In this document: positions 17,821 to 26,465 of the stretch, one piece after another
How the letters are laid out: every line of letters starts with the position of its first letter
Position numbering within the stretch: position 1 is the stretch's first letter
NCBI RefSeq assembly: GCF_019711495.1
Contig: NZ_JAIGNM010000002.1
Location: 186,001 to 250,000, forward strand
From: Qipengyuania xiamenensis
GTDB taxonomy: Bacteria > Pseudomonadota > Alphaproteobacteria > Sphingomonadales > Sphingomonadaceae
Reading direction: 5' to 3'
Length of the DNA: 64,000 nucleotides
The notes under the pieces: generated by a model
Seen by the model: only the letters and a program-made list of their open reading frames with translations
Databases searched by the model: none
Told to the model about the DNA's origin: nothing
Program-made: the position numbers and the translations under genes

Positions 17821-17906
17821 CCTTGGGCAAAGTGATGCTTAACCCCCTTGAACATCGCGCCGCCTATAGCGACATAGGCCCACGATATTTTCACGGAAGG
17901 ATTTTC

Positions 17907-18620
17907 ATGATCGACCTGTTCGGAAGCGACGCACACGGCAGCCAGGGCCAGTTTGACCGCGATCCCCTCACCGGGGCGCTTGTTCCGACGGTGGTCGAGC
18001 AGTCGAGCCGCGGCGAACGCGCGTTCGATATCTTCAGCCGCCTGCTGCGCGAACGCATCGTCTTCGTCACCGGCCAGGTCGAAGACAACATGGCTTCGCT
18101 GATCGTTGCACAGCTGCTGTTCCTCGAAAGCGAAAACCCCTCCAAGCCGATCAGCATGTACATCAACTCGCCGGGCGGCGTGGTGACCGCCGGCATGGCG
18201 ATCCACGACACCATGCAGTACATCAAGCCGCGCGTTTCGACCGTCTGCATCGGCCAGGCCGCTTCGATGGGCAGCTTCCTGCTGGCCGCCGGCGAGCCGG
18301 GCATGCGTATCGCGCTGCCGAACGCCCGCATCATGGTCCACCAGCCCTCGGGCGGTGCGCGCGGCATGGCCTCGGACATCGAAATCCAGGCGCGCGAGAT
18401 CCTTCGTATCCGCAAGCGCATGAACGACCTTTACGTCCAGTACACTGGCAAGAGCCTCGACGAGATCGAAAAGGCGATGGATCGCGACACCTTCCTCGAA
18501 GCGGAAGAAGCGATGAAGTTCGGCCTCGTGGACAAGGTCTTCGAAGCGCGTCCGGAAACCGAAGGCGACGACGAACCGACCAAGGACGAGGACAAGGGTT
18601 CGGGCGGCGCGCCCGAATAA
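17907..18620 (+). CDS. clpP: ATP-dependent Clp protease proteolytic subunit
   Basis: 237 residues. The catalytic triad is visible as Ser120 (GQAASMGS), His145 (IMVHQPSGG) and Asp194 (MDRDTF). It forms the tetradecameric chamber that degrades proteins delivered by ClpX or ClpA. ATG 17907 follows a GGAAGG site. clpX follows 177 nt downstream on the same strand, the usual pairing. An acidic tail of about 30 residues ([13 protein letters not shown]) extends past the E. coli end; such tails are frequent in alphaproteobacteria. In this group ClpXP removes CtrA, linking it to chpT in the window. Confidence 0.96.
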   Translation: MIDLFGSDAHGSQGQFDRDPLTGALVPTVVEQSSRGERAFDIFSRLLRERIVFVTGQVEDNMASLIVAQLLFLESENPSKPISMYINSPGGVVTAGMAIHDTMQYIKPRVSTVCIGQAASMGSFLLAAGEPGMRIALPNARIMVHQPSGGARGMASDIEIQAREILRIRKRMNDLYVQYTGKSLDEIEKAMDRDTFLEAEEAMKFGLVDKVFEARPETEGDDEPTKDEDKGSGGAPE

Positions 18621-18797
18621 TCCAGTCAAATCAGCGTCCCATGACGGGACTGTTGCATTAATGTCCTAGGAATTCGGCAACCCTGCGCCTTCAGCTTATG
18701 GCAAGGGGTTGCTGGTAGGTACATATTGACCGAATCCCGCACCGGCCTAGAGTCGGCGAATCCCTGTATTCAAGGGCTGGCGGGGGCAGAGCAGGAA

Positions 18798-20054
18798 ATG
18801 ACCAAGTTGAGCGGAACCGATAACAAGTCCACGCTGTACTGCAGCTTTTGCGGTAAATCGCAGCACGAAGTGCGCAAGCTTATTGCTGGCCCGACCGTGT
18901 TCATCTGCGACGAATGCGTGGAACTGTGCAACGACATCATTCGCGAAGAAACGAAGGCCGGTATCTCGGGCCGCAAGGACGGCGACGTGCCGACCCCTGC
19001 GGAAATCTTCGAAACGCTGAATGACTATGTGATCGGCCAGGACCGCGCCAAGCGCGTCCTCTCGGTTGCGGTGCACAACCACTACAAACGCCTCAAGCAC
19101 GGCGGCAAGGCTGGCGATGTCGAACTCGCCAAGTCGAACATCCTGCTCGTCGGCCCGACCGGCTGCGGCAAGACGCTGCTGGCACAGACGCTGGCGCGCA
19201 CATTCGACGTGCCCTTCACCATGGCCGACGCTACCACGCTGACCGAAGCCGGTTACGTGGGCGAGGACGTGGAAAACATCATCCTCAAGCTGCTCCAGGC
19301 TTCCGACTACAATGTCGAGAAGGCGCAGCACGGGATCGTCTACATCGACGAAATCGACAAGATTACCCGCAAGGCCGAAAACCCCTCGATCACGCGCGAC
19401 GTGTCGGGCGAAGGCGTGCAGCAGGCCCTGCTCAAGCTGATGGAAGGCACCACCGCCTCCGTCCCGCCCCAGGGCGGCCGCAAGCATCCGCAGCAGGAAT
19501 TCCTGCAGGTCGACACCACGAACATCCTGTTCATCTGTGGCGGCGCGTTCGCGGGGCTCGAAAAGATCATCGCCGACCGCCTGCAGAAGCGTTCGATCGG
19601 CTTCGGAGCGCATGTCGCCGATCCGGACAAGCGACGCATCGGCGAACTGCTCGAAAAGGGCGAACCGGAAGATCTGCTGAAGTTCGGCCTGATCCCCGAA
19701 TTCGTCGGCCGTCTGCCTGTGATCGCCACGCTGCGCGATCTCGACGTGGATGCGCTGATCACGATCCTGACCGAACCGAAGAACGCGCTGTGCAAGCAGT
19801 ACGCAAAGCTGTTCGAGCTTGAGAACGTGGAACTGACCTTCAAGCCGGACGCGCTCAAGAAGATCGCCGAGAAGGCCATCGCCCGCAAGACGGGTGCCCG
19901 CGGCCTGCGCTCGATCGTCGAAGGCATCCTGCTCGACACGATGTTCGACCTGCCCGACATGGATGGCGTCACGGAAATCGTGATCGATGCCGATGTCGTC
20001 GAAGGCAAGAAGGACCCGATCCAGGTCCACGGTCCGAAGGAAGAAGCCGCCTAG
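18798..20054 (+). CDS. clpX: ATP-dependent Clp protease ATPase subunit ClpX
   Basis: 418 residues. The N-terminal C4 zinc finger uses Cys15, Cys18, Cys37 and Cys40 and receives substrates and adaptors. The AAA+ module follows with Walker A GPTGCGKT (about 116-123), Walker [10 protein letters not shown] (about 180-188), the pore loop GYVGED and the ClpP-binding IGFG loop. ATG 18798 was chosen because MTKLSG is the family start and AGGA precedes it; an in-frame TTG 72 nt upstream adds unconserved residues. It lies downstream of clpP and ends in a strong terminator. Confidence 0.97.
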   Translation: MTKLSGTDNKSTLYCSFCGKSQHEVRKLIAGPTVFICDECVELCNDIIREETKAGISGRKDGDVPTPAEIFETLNDYVIGQDRAKRVLSVAVHNHYKRLKHGGKAGDVELAKSNILLVGPTGCGKTLLAQTLARTFDVPFTMADATTLTEAGYVGEDVENIILKLLQASDYNVEKAQHGIVYIDEIDKITRKAENPSITRDVSGEGVQQALLKLMEGTTASVPPQGGRKHPQQEFLQVDTTNILFICGGAFAGLEKIIADRLQKRSIGFGAHVADPDKRRIGELLEKGEPEDLLKFGLIPEFVGRLPVIATLRDLDVDALITILTEPKNALCKQYAKLFELENVELTFKPDALKKIAEKAIARKTGARGLRSIVEGILLDTMFDLPDMDGVTEIVIDADVVEGKKDPIQVHGPKEEAA

Positions 20055-20078
20055 GCACTTCTCTCCGACACATCTTCG

Positions 20079-20114
20079 AAGCGCCGCGCGGTCTACGGAC
20101 TTCGCGGCGCTTTT
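20079..20114 (+). terminator. Rho-independent terminator after clpX
   Basis: The 10-bp stem AAGCGCCGCG/CGCGGCGCTT with a 14-nt loop runs into TTTT, 25 nt after the clpX stop codon. Confidence 0.85.
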
Positions 20115-20127
20115 CGTTCGGGTGGAC

Positions 20128-20170
20128 AAAAAAGGCCCCGCCGGACCGATGGGGTTGGTCGGGCGGGGCC
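20128..20170 (-). terminator. Rho-independent terminator of the fasciclin gene
   Basis: Read on the minus strand, GGCCCCGCC pairs with GGCGGGGCC and is followed by six T residues. It lies 56 nt downstream of the fasciclin stop codon and closes the CDF/sigma/anti-sigma/fasciclin operon. The clpX terminator on the other strand is only 14 nt away. Confidence 0.85.
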
Positions 20171-20225
20171 AGGACCGTCGCTCTACGGTTGTTGGTGACC
20201 GGAGCGACGGGGAGGGGAAGGGGCG

Positions 20226-20798
20226 TTATCCGGGAAGGAAGACGCCGTTCGTGACGTGGATCACACCATTGGTGGTCTTCACGTCGGCCATGGTCACCGT
20301 GCTGGTGCGGTTCGCGCCGTCGGTGATCACGATGTTGTTGTCGGCCGAGAAGCTGGCGGTCAGTTCCTCGCCAGCGACGGTCTCGAAGGTGTAGCTGCCA
20401 CCATTCTGCTGGATCGCTGCGGACAGCTTGGCTGCAGGCACGCGGCCGGCCACGACATGGTATTTCAGGATGTCCTGCAGGTCGTGCTTGTTTTCCGGCA
20501 GGAGCAGCGTGTCGACCGTGCCTGCGGGCAGGGCGCCGAATGCGTCATCGGTGGGGGCAAAGACCGTGAACGGGCCGGGCGAGGCGAGCGTGTCGACGAG
20601 ATCGGCGGCCTGGACCGCTGCGACCAGCGTTTCGTGCACGCCGGTGCCGACTGCGGTCTCGACGATGTTCTTCTGCGCCTGCGCCGGCTTCGACTTGTGA
20701 TGGTCGGCAGCGGCCGGGGTGGCGGTGGCCAGTGCGAAGCTCCCCATCGCGAGGACGGAAGCGACCGCTGCGGCCTTGAGCGGATTGGAAATCGACAT
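20226..20798 (-). CDS. Secreted fasciclin (FAS1) domain protein
   Basis: 190 residues. Signal peptide (about 1-31, ending ATPAAA), then a single FAS1 domain: VETAVGTGVHETLVAAVQAADL, the H1 motif PGPFTVFAPTDDAF, LKYHVVAGRV and the closing TTNGVIHVTNGVFLP. FAS1 proteins mediate adhesion or are exported stress proteins. ATG 20798 has a perfect AAGGAG site. It is 82 nt downstream of the anti-sigma gene, and that gap holds its own candidate ECF promoter. The pairing with an RskA-type anti-sigma recalls Mpt70/Mpt83 of mycobacteria, FAS1 proteins controlled by SigK/RskA. Confidence 0.93.
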   Translation of the reverse strand: MSISNPLKAAAVASVLAMGSFALATATPAAADHHKSKPAQAQKNIVETAVGTGVHETLVAAVQAADLVDTLASPGPFTVFAPTDDAFGALPAGTVDTLLLPENKHDLQDILKYHVVAGRVPAAKLSAAIQQNGGSYTFETVAGEELTASFSADNNIVITDGANRTSTVTMADVKTTNGVIHVTNGVFLPG

Positions 20799-20844
20799 TG
20801 TGTAACTCCTTGTGTTCACAAGTCCCGTCCAACTTGTGCATGGA

Positions 20845-20872
20845 GTTACGCAGGCCAACCCAGGCCGGATGC
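20845..20872 (-). promoter_or_regulatory. Candidate ECF-sigma promoter for the fasciclin gene
   Basis: On the minus strand, GCATCC (20872-20867) and CGTAAC (20850-20845) are 16 nt apart, a typical ECF -35/-10 layout. They fit the gap between the anti-sigma stop (20881) and the fasciclin start (20798), giving a leader of about 40 nt. The -35 shares ATCC with the mycobacterial SigK element CCATCC. The assignment to the adjacent sigma factor is inference. Confidence 0.5.
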
Positions 20873-20880
20873 AAAGATTT

Positions 20881-21606
20881 TCAGATTTTCTGCAGCCGCC
20901 CCTGTGCGACCACCGGACCGGCAGCAGCCTCGGGCGGTTTTCCGCCCAACGGCTCACGCGTGAGAAGCAGCGGAGACCCGTCTGCCATCTTGGCCGCAAC
21001 TTCGGGCGAAAGGGCCACGCGGCGCTCTTCGCCCGGAGCAATCACGCCGAGCGACATCAGCGGGCTGTCGTCCTGCGGATCGAGCCACAATTCGTGATCG
21101 TGGACGCCATCGGCGGTCAGTCCGCTGGCCGAAACGAACAGCTCCTCGCGTTCGGGCAGGTAGGTGACGGCAAGGCGCAGCGCGGTGTCGCCGATGGGGA
21201 TCGAGGCAGCGAGCGGTTCGGCTTCGACAGTGTCCGGACCCACAACCGGTGCAGGCGTTTGCGACGGCGACAGGACCAGCAGCGACACGGCTGCAAGGGC
21301 TGCCGCTGCGGCGAAGCCCGTCGCCATCTTCCAGCGCCTGATACGCGCATTGAGCGAGATGACTTTTGCACTGTCCGATGCGCCTTCGAGTTCGGCAGCG
21401 ATGCGCTCCCAGACTTCTTCGCGCGGGGTCTGCGGGGCGATTTCGTCGAGCAATGCGGCGAGGCGGTCTTGCCAGAAGGCGACGTCTGCCGCGAAGGCGG
21501 GGTCGGAAGCCTCGCGTGTGCGTGCCGCCAGAAGTTCCTCGCCCTCGAGCAGGCCGAGCACATATTCGGCGGCCATCACGTCGTCGGGGTGCAGATCATC
21601 TGTCAT
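20881..21606 (-). CDS. RskA-type anti-sigma factor
   Basis: 241 residues. The N-terminal anti-sigma region (about 1-80, DVMAAEYVLGLLEGEE) has no zinc-binding Cys/His pair. One membrane helix follows (about 95-113, ATGFAAAAALAAVSLLVL), then an extracytoplasmic RskA domain (about 130-241) with LPEREELFVSASGL and HELWLDPQDD. It should hold the ECF factor inactive at the inner membrane until regulated proteolysis. ATG 21606 has a GGAGG site and overlaps the sigma stop codon as ATGA, so production is coupled. Confidence 0.92.
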   Translation of the reverse strand: MTDDLHPDDVMAAEYVLGLLEGEELLAARTREASDPAFAADVAFWQDRLAALLDEIAPQTPREEVWERIAAELEGASDSAKVISLNARIRRWKMATGFAAAAALAAVSLLVLSPSQTPAPVVGPDTVEAEPLAASIPIGDTALRLAVTYLPEREELFVSASGLTADGVHDHELWLDPQDDSPLMSLGVIAPGEERRVALSPEVAAKMADGSPLLLTREPLGGKPPEAAAGPVVAQGRLQKI

Positions 21607-22172
21607 CGACCGACCTCCAGGCATTTCTTCAGTTTCATCAGCCCGCGTCGCACCCAGCTCTTGATCGTGCCGAGCGGCGTACCGGTATTCTCGGCGATCT
21701 CGGCATAGGTGGCACCGTCGAAAAAGGCCGTGCGGATCGCTTCGCGGGATTTGTCGTCCAGCTTTTCGAGGCAGGTGTGCACGCGCTCGTCACGCTCGGC
21801 ATCGATCAGCATGTCTTCTGCGAGCGGGGCAGGGTCGCTGACCGGCGCCGCTTCTTCCTCGGGCACGCTGCCGCCCCGCACCTTGCCAACGCGCAGGCGG
21901 TCGATCGCGCGGTTGCGCGCGAAAGTGGCCAGCCAGCTGATCGGGCTCGCCCGTTCGGGGTCGTAGCGATCGGCGCGGCGCCAGAGTGTGAGGTAGACGT
22001 CCTGCAAGGCGTCCTCTGCTTCCTTTCTGTCCTTCAAGATACGGAGGCAGATTCCGAAAAGTTTCGTCGAAGTCGCGCGATAAATCTCTTCCAGCGCGCC
22101 GCGGTCGCCGCCCGCCAGCCGGCCCATGGCCGACTTCAGCTTTTCGCGGGCTTCGCTGGTGGCGCGCTTCAT
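21603..22172 (-). CDS. ECF RNA polymerase sigma factor (SigK/ECF19-like)
   Basis: 189 residues from ATG 22172 (a TTG lies two codons earlier). Sigma region 2 covers about 20-90 (LFGICLRILKDRKEAEDALQDVYL, ISWLATFARNRAIDRLR); region 4 covers about 130-185 (LDDKSREAIRTAFFDGATYAEIAE, GTIKSWVRRGLMKLKKCL). Regions 1.1 and 3 are absent, as in ECF factors. Its start overlaps the CDF transporter stop (TGATG) and its stop overlaps the anti-sigma start (ATGA). The partner type and FAS1 neighbour place it with the SigK/ECF19 group; that grouping is inferred from context. Confidence 0.93.
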   Translation of the reverse strand: MKRATSEAREKLKSAMGRLAGGDRGALEEIYRATSTKLFGICLRILKDRKEAEDALQDVYLTLWRRADRYDPERASPISWLATFARNRAIDRLRVGKVRGGSVPEEEAAPVSDPAPLAEDMLIDAERDERVHTCLEKLDDKSREAIRTAFFDGATYAEIAENTGTPLGTIKSWVRRGLMKLKKCLEVGR

Positions 22173-23107
22173 CAGCAACCGTTGTCGCTATGCGCGCGCG
22201 ATTGTTCGATCTGGATGGTCGCGTGGTTGATCCGGTGGTGGTGCTTCAGTTCCGTCGAAATCTCGCGGAGGAAGCCGTCACCCGGATGCGGGCCGGGCAT
22301 CACCAGATGCGCGGTGAGTGCTGTTTCGGTCGTCGACATCGGCCAGATATGCAGGTCGTGGATTTCCTTCACCCCTTCCAGGCCTGCAAGATATCCGCGT
22401 ACCGCGCTTTCCGAAATACCCTTGGGTACGCCGAGCAGGCTCATGGCTACGCTATCCTTGAGCAGGCCCCAGGTTCCCCAGGCGATCACTGCGACGATCA
22501 GTATGCTGACGAGCGGATCTATCCAGAGCGCACCCGTCATCAGGATCGCGATACCGGCAAGAACCACGCCCACGCTTACCAGCGCATCGGCCGCCATGTG
22601 CAGGAATGCGCCGCGGATATTGATGTCGTGCTTGCGCCCGCGAAGGAAGAGCAGGGCGGTGCCGGTGTTGATCAGGATACCGATGCCCGCGACGATGACC
22701 ATGGTCATGCCTTCGACCGGCGCAGGTTCTGCCATGCGGTGGATGGTCTCGAATGCGATCGCGCCGATGGCGACGAGCAGCAGTCCCGCATTGGCGAGCG
22801 CGGCAAGGATGGTGGAGCTCTTGTAGCCGTAGGTAAAGCGCTCGGTCGGCGGCTTCTTGGCAGCGATGCTGGCGCCCCATGCGAGCAGCAGGGCGAGTAC
22901 ATCGGAAAGATTGTGCCCCGCATCGGCAATCAGCGCCATCGAACCGGAAATCCAGCCATAGGCTGCCTCGACGATGACGAAGCCGGTATTGAGGATGATG
23001 CCGATCAGGAAGGCTTGGCCGAAGTCGGCCGGGGCATGGCTGTGCCCCCCATGACCATGGCCATGCCCGTGGTCGTCAGTGTGATCGTGGCTGTGACCCA
23101 GTCCCAA
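22172..23107 (-). CDS. Cation diffusion facilitator (Zn-type CDF transporter)
   Basis: 311 residues. A His/Asp-rich cytoplasmic N-terminus (GHSHDHTDDHGHGHGHGGHSH) precedes six membrane helices with the CDF metal site motifs HxxxD (ADAGHNLSDV) and HMAADALVS, then a cytoplasmic C-terminal domain (about 225-311). This is the CzcD/ZitB type, which exports Zn(II) against protons. The start is TTG 23107, backed by an AGGGGAGA site 6 nt upstream. It is the first gene of the operon with the ECF sigma factor. A Zur-like palindrome lies about 110 nt upstream. Confidence 0.93.
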   Translation of the reverse strand: MGLGHSHDHTDDHGHGHGHGGHSHAPADFGQAFLIGIILNTGFVIVEAAYGWISGSMALIADAGHNLSDVLALLLAWGASIAAKKPPTERFTYGYKSSTILAALANAGLLLVAIGAIAFETIHRMAEPAPVEGMTMVIVAGIGILINTGTALLFLRGRKHDINIRGAFLHMAADALVSVGVVLAGIAILMTGALWIDPLVSILIVAVIAWGTWGLLKDSVAMSLLGVPKGISESAVRGYLAGLEGVKEIHDLHIWPMSTTETALTAHLVMPGPHPGDGFLREISTELKHHHRINHATIQIEQSRAHSDNGC

Positions 23108-23215
23108 TCAGGCTCTCCCCTATTCCAAAGCCGTCAGAGCGATGTGACCGCTGCGCTCCGTTCAATCAAGAAAAATCATGTAAAAACAGCATGATACGGA
23201 ATAACAAGCCTTTGA

Positions 23216-23230
23216 TGTTATAGTATTACA
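23216..23230 (-). promoter_or_regulatory. Zur-like palindrome before the CDF operon
   Basis: TGTTATAGTATTACA matches the Zur box pattern TGTTATA-N-TATAACA in 13 of 14 defined positions. It lies between mtgA and the CDF gene, 109-123 nt before the TTG start. On the minus strand a weak promoter (TTGCAC, 16 nt, TAACAT) overlaps it. Binding by Zur is inference; no regulator gene is nearby. Confidence 0.45.
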
Positions 23231-23289
23231 CGGCCAGTGCAAGCACTAAGCCCGTGAAACTGCACTGCTTTTGCAATTCGTCTCTGCGC

Positions 23290-23961
23290 TTATTCGTAAA
23301 CGCAGGCGTCGAGACCGTCGCGCCCCACGACCCCGATACGCGCCTCGATGGTGCGACCATGGCCGCGCAGCCAGCCCTTCGGATTGGTCACCGAGCGCTC
23401 CTTGGGCAGGGGAAGGGCGGCTGCCATCTTGGCAGCTTCGATTCGCGTCAGCGAGTTGGCGCCCTTCTGGTAATAGCGCTGCGCCCCGGCTTCGGCGCCG
23501 TAGGTCCCGATGCCCGTCTCCGCGACGTTGAGATAGACTTCCATGATGCGCCGCTTGCCCCAGACATTCTCGATCAGGAGCGTGAACCAAGCCTCCAGGC
23601 CTTTGCGGAAATAGCCACCGCCCTGCCACAGGAAGACGTTTTTCGCGGTCTGCTGACTGATGGTGGAGCCGCCGCGGATGCGGCCGCCCTTGGCATTGCT
23701 TGCCATGGCCTTGGCAATCGCTTGGGCATCGAAACCGTCGTGGCTGCAGAACTTGCCGTCTTCCGCCGCAATCACCGCACGAACGAGATTGCGGTCGATA
23801 TCCGACAGCGGCTCCCAGTCCTTGGTGATGCCATTGCCATCCATCACCATCGTCGCGGTGACGGGCACGGGCACAAACTTGAACAGCGCCACCAGCACGA
23901 AGCTGAGGGCGACGAACCCGATCGCGAACTTGAACAGGAAAAGTGTCAGGCGGCGCAGCAT
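23290..23961 (-). CDS. mtgA: Monofunctional peptidoglycan transglycosylase
   Basis: 223 residues from ATG 23961 (AAGGA site upstream). A single N-terminal membrane anchor (about 6-30) is followed by a GT51 domain: the catalytic glutamate in AAEDGKFCSHDGFD, then GGSTISQQTAKNVFLW and RIMEVYLNVAETG. It polymerises lipid II into glycan strands at the outer face of the inner membrane. There is no transpeptidase domain, which separates it from class A PBPs. It is upstream of the CDF gene on the same strand, with a 182-nt gap. Confidence 0.95.
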   Translation of the reverse strand: MLRRLTLFLFKFAIGFVALSFVLVALFKFVPVPVTATMVMDGNGITKDWEPLSDIDRNLVRAVIAAEDGKFCSHDGFDAQAIAKAMASNAKGGRIRGGSTISQQTAKNVFLWQGGGYFRKGLEAWFTLLIENVWGKRRIMEVYLNVAETGIGTYGAEAGAQRYYQKGANSLTRIEAAKMAAALPLPKERSVTNPKGWLRGHGRTIEARIGVVGRDGLDACVYE

Positions 23962-24033
23962 CGAGTGGTCCTTACGCAAAAGCGGCGCGGAAGGTCCATC
24001 CTCCCGCGCCGCTCCTTATCTGTTTGTCCGCGT

Positions 24034-24939
24034 TTATGCGACGCCCGGCAGCAGCCTCTCGCCGGCGATGGCCTTCATCGCCTTCTGCAGCTTTTCGAAC
24101 GCCCGCACCTCGATCTGGCGGATGCGTTCGCGGCTGACGTTGTAGACCTGCGAAAGCTCTTCGAGCGTCTGCGGGTTTTCCGTCAGGCGGCGTTCGGTGA
24201 GGATGTGCTGCTCACGCTCGTTGAGGGCGTCCATCGCCTCGACCAGCATGTCGTGACGCACTTCCTTTTCCTCGGCATCGGCGACGGTTTCGTCCTGCAG
24301 CGGACGGTCGTCCGTCAGCCAGTCCATCCATTCGCCAGAGCCTTCTTCGCCATTGCGCATAGGCACGTTGAGCGAACCATCGCCGCCCATCATCATCCGG
24401 CGGTTCATGTTGATCACTTCCTGCTCGGGCACGCCGAGATCGGTTGCGATCTTGTTCACATCGTCCGGATGCAGATCGGTGTCCTCGTAGGCATCGAGGT
24501 TCTTCTTCATGCGGCGCAGGTTGAAGAACAGCTTCTTCTGCGCAGCGGTGGTGCCCATCTTCACGAGCGACCACGAGCGAAGGATGTATTCCTGGATCGA
24601 TGCCTTGATCCACCACATGGCATAGGTGGCGAGACGGAAGCCGCGATCGGCTTCGAATTTCTTCACGCCCTGCATCAGGCCGACATTGCCTTCGGAAATG
24701 AGGTCCGAAACGGGCAGGCCGTAGCCGCGGTAACCCATGGCGATCTTCGCCACGAGACGCAGGTGCGAGGTAACGAGCTGCGCTGCAGCTTCGCTGTCTT
24801 CGTGCTCTTCATAACGCTTGGCGAGCATGTATTCCTGCTCTTGCGTCAGCACGGGATATTTCTTGATCTCGGAGAGATAGCGATTGAGGCTCTGCTCACC
24901 GCCGAGCGCCGGTACGCTCAAACTTCTGGTACTGCTCAC
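24034..24939 (-). CDS. rpoH: Heat-shock sigma factor RpoH (sigma-32)
   Basis: About 301 residues. Sigma region 2 is nearly canonical (SHLRLVAKIAMGYRGYGLPVSDLISEGNVGLMQ; FRLATYAMWWIKASIQEYI), the RpoH box with QKKLFFNLRRMK follows, and region 4 ends the protein (SQVYNVSRERIRQIEVRAFEKLQKAM). I prefer GTG 24939, which has an AGGG site 5 nt upstream and starts just before the conserved part; ATG 24993 would add 18 basic residues. It directs heat-shock promoters. Single gene, 72 nt downstream of rluD, which is on the same strand and may be upstream in the same transcript. Confidence 0.93.
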   Translation of the reverse strand: MSSTRSLSVPALGGEQSLNRYLSEIKKYPVLTQEQEYMLAKRYEEHEDSEAAAQLVTSHLRLVAKIAMGYRGYGLPVSDLISEGNVGLMQGVKKFEADRGFRLATYAMWWIKASIQEYILRSWSLVKMGTTAAQKKLFFNLRRMKKNLDAYEDTDLHPDDVNKIATDLGVPEQEVINMNRRMMMGGDGSLNVPMRNGEEGSGEWMDWLTDDRPLQDETVADAEEKEVRHDMLVEAMDALNEREQHILTERRLTENPQTLEELSQVYNVSRERIRQIEVRAFEKLQKAMKAIAGERLLPGVA

Positions 24940-25061
24940 TTTAACCCTGACCTTTCTTGCGTCGACCTCTTTCGCCGGACCCCTGATGGGCATCCGCTCT
25001 TTTGGGCCACGCGGTTACATATAGCGCAAGCCGCCTTAACTTGCACTGACTTTCGTCGATA

Positions 25062-26018
25062 TCAACGTGCGGTTTCGTCGATCAGTTCCCGCATGAGTTC
25101 GTTCATGTCGGGGGGCAATTCGGCGCGGAAATCCAGGCTTTCGCCGCTGATAGGATGGATGAATCCGAGTCGCGCCGCATGCAGCGCCTGACGCCTGAAA
25201 TCGAGTGCCTCCAAGACCCCTCGAAGGGCCTTCGGAGTACGACCGTAAACCGGATCCCCCAATAGCGCATGGCCGATGGACGCACAGTGAACACGCACCT
25301 GGTGCGTGCGCCCCGTTTCGAGCCGGCATTCGATCAGCGATGCATGATCGAGGCGCTGCACGGTCTCGTAATGCGTGACGGCATGCTTTCCGCGCGTGCT
25401 GTCGTCGGGAAGTACCGCCATTTTCTTGCGGTCCTTGTCTGACCTGCCGATCCGGCCCGAAACCGTGCCCGACGGGGGATTGGGGTGGCCTGCGCAAACG
25501 GCGAGATAGCGCCGCGTTATCGAATGGTCGGCGAACTGTTTCGCCAGCCCCTCGTGCGCCGCGTCGCTCTTGGCCACGACGAGCAGGCCGGAGGTGTCCT
25601 TGTCGATCCGGTGGACGATACCCGGCCGCGCAACGCCGTTGATGCCCGAAAGCCTGCCCGCGCAGTGGTGCAGCAGCGCATTGACCAGCGTGCCGTCGGG
25701 ATTTCCGGCTGCAGGATGGACGACCATGCCGGCGGGCTTGTTCACCACCAGCAGGTGATCGTCCTCGAACACGATATCGAGCGGGATATCCTGCGGGACC
25801 GTTTCGAGCGGTTCGGGAGGGGGCAGGGCGATGCGGTATGCCTCGCCGCCCGAAAGCTTGGCGGAACCCGATTTTGCCGGCTTCCCCGCAATTTCCACCG
25901 CGCCTTGCGCGATCAATCCCTTCACCCGTTCGCGGGAAAGCCCGCTCGCCTCCGCCAGCGCCTTGTCGAGGCGGCCGGCATTTTCGAGCGTTCCGGTGAG
26001 GACATCGGGCGTGGACAT
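25062..26018 (-). CDS. rluD: RluD-type 23S rRNA pseudouridine synthase
   Basis: 318 residues. An S4 RNA-binding domain (about 12-70, GRLDKALAEASGLSRERVKGLIAQG) precedes the catalytic domain with the RluA motif HRIDKDTSGLLVVAK (about 133-147), whose Asp is the nucleophile, and later GRTHQVRVHCASIGHALLGDP. It modifies uridines in helix 69 of 23S rRNA in E. coli. ATG 26018 lacks a strong ribosome site and is only 16 nt from the divergent JAMM gene, so both starts sit in a very compact promoter region. A second RluA-type synthase lies at 50031. Confidence 0.92.
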   Translation of the reverse strand: MSTPDVLTGTLENAGRLDKALAEASGLSRERVKGLIAQGAVEIAGKPAKSGSAKLSGGEAYRIALPPPEPLETVPQDIPLDIVFEDDHLLVVNKPAGMVVHPAAGNPDGTLVNALLHHCAGRLSGINGVARPGIVHRIDKDTSGLLVVAKSDAAHEGLAKQFADHSITRRYLAVCAGHPNPPSGTVSGRIGRSDKDRKKMAVLPDDSTRGKHAVTHYETVQRLDHASLIECRLETGRTHQVRVHCASIGHALLGDPVYGRTPKALRGVLEALDFRRQALHAARLGFIHPISGESLDFRAELPPDMNELMRELIDETAR

Positions 26019-26034
26019 GCTAGGGCCATGCGCG

Positions 26035-26430
26035 ATGGCGCTCCAAGTCTCAAGCGAAGTTGTCGAACGGCTGCTGGCAGAAGCGCGCAGCGCGCACCCG
26101 CGCGAATGCTGCGGCATCCTGCTGGGCGAAGATGATCGCATCGCCGCGATTGCGGTGGCGGATAACGTCCATCCCGCGCCCGAAACGCACTTCGAAATCG
26201 ACCCGCAAGTCCTTGTCGATGCGCATCGTTCGGCGCGGCAGGGCGGGCGGCAGGTCATCGGCTATTACCACTCGCATCCGAACGGGCGGGCACAGCCATC
26301 CGCTACCGATCTGGAGCTTGCCGCGGGCGACGAGGCGGTCTGGGCAATAATCGCGGCAGGTGATGTGCGCTTTTTCCGCAGCGGGGCTGGCGGTTTCACT
26401 GCGCTTCCCTATGAAGTTCAGGACAGCTAG
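26035..26430 (+). CDS. JAMM/MPN+ metallopeptidase-like protein
   Basis: 131 residues. The complete JAMM zinc-protease signature is present: Glu24 in ECCGILLG, His79 and His81 in YYHSHPNG, Ser89 and Asp92 in SATD. Bacterial stand-alone members cleave isopeptide or C-terminal peptide bonds, often on ubiquitin-like sulfur carriers (Mec/QbsD type) or act in cysteine metabolism. No ThiS/MoaD, E1 or cysteine-synthase gene is adjacent, so the substrate is unknown. ATG 26035 has no clear ribosome site and may be leaderless or nearly so. Confidence 0.9.
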   Translation: MALQVSSEVVERLLAEARSAHPRECCGILLGEDDRIAAIAVADNVHPAPETHFEIDPQVLVDAHRSARQGGRQVIGYYHSHPNGRAQPSATDLELAAGDEAVWAIIAAGDVRFFRSGAGGFTALPYEVQDS

Positions 26431-26465
26431 AAGGCTGCGCCTAAAGCGTATCTACGGGATTTTTA

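Noticed and set aside
18636-18650. Terminator between clpP and clpX
   Set aside because: GTCCC/GGGAC forms only a 5-bp stem without a T-run, so it is not reported as a terminator.
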